Shown here: positions 62,017 through 64,000 of the stretch, piece by piece | Numbering within the stretch: the stretch's first letter is position 1 | How the letters are laid out: the number at the start of each line of letters is the position of its first letter | The notes under the pieces: generated by a model | What the model saw: only the letters and a program-made list of their open reading frames with translations | Told to the model about the DNA's origin: nothing | Databases searched by the model: none | Program-made: the position numbers and the translations under genes | Origin: Pseudo-nitzschia pungens | Lineage: Eukaryota > Bacillariophyta > Bacillariophyceae > Bacillariales > Bacillariaceae | Assembly: GCA_037355855.1 (NCBI GenBank) | Contig: CM074759.1 | Location: 7,378,001 to 7,442,000 of the forward strand | Length of the DNA stretch: 64,000 bases | Reading direction: 5' to 3'

Positions 62017-63385
62017 CTGATAGCACCATAGAATCAGATCAGTTGCTTCTTGTTGTACAGTAATGCTTTCAAAGGTGGATCGGTTGCCGATTCGGGATTT
62101 CGGCTTTGATGCTTCGTGTGAGAAGTTTGGCGGAGATGGATGGGGGAAACAACTCCGTACGGTAGATAGGCGACGCAGTCGTAGTTTTGCTTCTTCTTGC
62201 TTCGGAAGAAGATTATTGGATTACTGGATCGGAATGAATCGACCGGTCTCGCAGGTTGTTGTAGATGCAGATGGTGGTCTGTTTTGAAAAGACGAGATGC
62301 TGTGATTGTGAGAATAGCAAGAAGAAAAACCAAGCATTCGAAATGCTGGGCGTTGTCTTGAACCTGAGATCACGCTCTATTGCTTCACGAAGGATGAATA
62401 TGCAAATAGTGATGAGAACAGGTCAGCTTGTTGTTGTAGTGATTTCTATTTTAGATTGGGTAAATTCTAGAAAAGTGAGAAGAATCTGATCTGAATGTGA
62501 CTGTGAAAATCACTCAGGTTTGTTCATGTTCTCTTTATTCTCCGTGTTGTCACTGTTTTGATTGCTGTCGGAATTCAATCTTGCCTTGTTTCCCAGGACC
62601 GACTTTGCTTCTCGTCTGTCCGTCAACCGGATTTCAGCATTGCTTCCAAAACATTGGATGAAGATGAAACACTCAAAATCGTTTCCGTTTCCGTTTCCGT
62701 TTCCGTTTTCGTGCTGCCGGATGATTGTCGTGTACTGGTAGTACGGTATGGTTTACTTGTAAGGTTACTTGTATTCTTCAACCGGTATTGATGAGTGATT
62801 CATTCCCGAAATCAATATGAAAACTCATAAAATAATAGATTATATGCCTCCAAGCTTTTGGCGCACCCCATCTCTTAACTTCAACTGACGCAGCACAGAC
62901 AGGGCCTATTTAATATTCCGCTAATCTGTCACTAACCTTCCTCGTAAATTTACGGCACAGGTAGTAATTTCCGGTAAAAAAACTCTTACTAGTAGTAAGA
63001 TTACCGTATTTCAATTGTTACTTCTTACAGTACGGTAGTATTATTTAGGCGATCCATACTACTAACCTTACTGTAGTAGCTTAATTTTTTTTGTAGTACA
63101 CCAGACTACTATGAGATTTACAACAGGATTAGAAGCCTTACTTACTGCTTGCATTCCAGCGCACGTCCCTTGAGCAGGAGGAGAGCGAAACATCGCACGG
63201 TAACAACTTTACATACCAGTCACTTATTTCCCATAATTTCAATCAATCTTTCTCTCTGGAAAATATTATTACTACTATTGGACGCCTTTCGTTTTCACAA
63301 CCTATTATTACTATTGATTACGACAGAATGGTATATGCTATCCTACCGTATGCATGGATTCGTTTGTCGCATGCTGGTATCATCA
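62017..63385. other. Intergenic region, nothing recognised
   Basis: Only short ORFs. A hexanucleotide microsatellite of about five TTTCCG units lies near 62680-62710. The stretch 62940-63110 is AT-rich with repeated AGTAGTAA/TTACTACT-like words, including a local palindrome CTTACTAGTAGTAAG near 62986-63000. It would include the 3' UTR of the minus-strand gene ending at 63386. Confidence 0.5.
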
Positions 63386-64000
63386 TTATTCTCGGCAAAG
63401 AGCAGCAACAACAAACGCTTGCGTCAGAAACCGCTTTGCCTCTATGTCTTGTTTCAAGGCAGTGCGGACGATGCTCAAATCCTGTTTCATTTGAGCAGAT
63501 GCAAATCGTAAAGCCCCGCCATACTGCGTTACCGCAGCCATGACAACGTCCCTGTTTTCCTGCATCTCAACAGATGCGTCCGCCAAGGCCCAGCCACACT
63601 GCGTTACCGCAGCCATGACAACCTCCTTGTTGTTTTTCAACTCATCTGATGCATGCCGCAAGGACTTGCCATTCTGAGTTACCACGGCCATGACGACCCT
63701 CTTGTTGTTCTTCATCTCAACAGATGCATGGCAAAAGGGGCAAAAGGCCTCGCCATTCAGAGTTATCCCAGCAATGACAACGTCCACATCATTCTTCAAT
63801 GAATCTGATGCATACTCCAAGGCCTCGCCATTCTCAGTTGTCGCAGCAATGACAACCTCCTTATTGTTTTTTAATGCATCAGATGCATACTCCAAGGCCC
63901 AGCCAGTCTGTGTTACCGCAGCCATGACAACCTCCTTGTTGTTCTTGAATCTATCAGATGCATCCTGCAAGGCCAAGCCATTCTGCGTTACCGCAGCCAT
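63386..64000 (-). CDS. DUF4116-type tandem-repeat protein, N-terminus outside the window
   Basis: 204 residues visible, open at the right window edge. It consists of seven tandem 25-residue units of the form VVMAAVTQNGxALxxASDxLKNNKE, matching the DUF4116 pattern (known from many protist and some bacterial and giant-virus proteins; function unknown). The fourth unit is irregular, with CPFCHAS in place of LEYAS, adding a Cys-x2-Cys-His cluster and three extra residues. The final 30 residues (RTALKQDIEAKRFLTQAFVVAALCRE) leave the repeat and are helical. Repeats are also similar at DNA level (75 bp), so unit number may vary between alleles. Expected to fold as a helical solenoid; its partners are unknown. 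Confidence 0.85.
   Translation of the reverse strand: MAAVTQNGLALQDASDRFKNNKEVVMAAVTQTGWALEYASDALKNNKEVVIAATTENGEALEYASDSLKNDVDVVIAGITLNGEAFCPFCHASVEMKNNKRVVMAVVTQNGKSLRHASDELKNNKEVVMAAVTQCGWALADASVEMQENRDVVMAAVTQYGGALRFASAQMKQDLSIVRTALKQDIEAKRFLTQAFVVAALCRE

Overview
The window looks like a repeat-rich, heterochromatin-like stretch of a eukaryotic nuclear genome, most probably a diatom or a related stramenopile. This rests on a Ty1/copia element with the D-S-H-A-D protease motif typical of diatom copia elements (CoDi), one spliced trypsin-like gene with short GT-AG introns, and a 25-residue repeat protein of the DUF4116 type at the right edge. Nothing suggests a prokaryote: no operons, Shine-Dalgarno sites, tRNAs, rRNAs or CRISPR array were seen. 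A 500-base run of N (60681-61180) is an assembly gap.

Layout. 1-7472 is a non-LTR retrotransposon (LINE-1: ORF1, then ORF2 with endonuclease, reverse transcriptase and RNase H) lying at the pol/3' LTR boundary of a minus-strand Ty3/gypsy element, A1 (7471-12945). A1 sits in the protease region of an older sister element, A0 (12946-13098 and 24585-26513). A0 is also split by a Ty1/copia element (13099-24585, 872-bp LTRs, target duplication ATTTG), which itself carries a 3'-truncated family A element, A4 (20101-21862). A0 lies in the gag of a further family A fragment (26514-27072). This abuts A2 (27067-28781), which interrupts a family B gypsy element, B1 (28782-30224), that contains a 422-bp inverted-repeat transposon.

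30225-36606 is the only clearly non-transposon host DNA of any length. It holds a secreted trypsin-like serine protease gene (32474 to about 34979, about five exons) and a 145-bp hAT-like MITE. B2 (36607-47166) follows, split by the nearly intact B3 (38910-44750, TSD TGTTG). 47167-49056 holds 150-bp tandem repeats and a second LINE 3' end. 49053-51874 holds B6 and the decayed A5, which contains a 5'-inverted (twin-primed) LINE insertion and a foldback element. 51875-60680 holds B5 interrupted by B4, which runs into the gap. To the right are a copia-LTR-like scrap, a decayed gene on the minus strand, and the partial DUF4116-type gene.

The nest records a relative order of insertion: B1 before A2; the 26514-27072 element before A0; A0 before A1 and copia; A1 before LINE-1; copia before A4; B2 before B3; A5 before B6, LINE-3, the foldback element and B5; B5 before B4. 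Recurrent themes are an in-frame UGA between gag and pol in both gypsy families, a 14-bp palindrome where the tRNA primer site should be in both families, and a strong excess of TGA among the in-frame stops of decayed copies.
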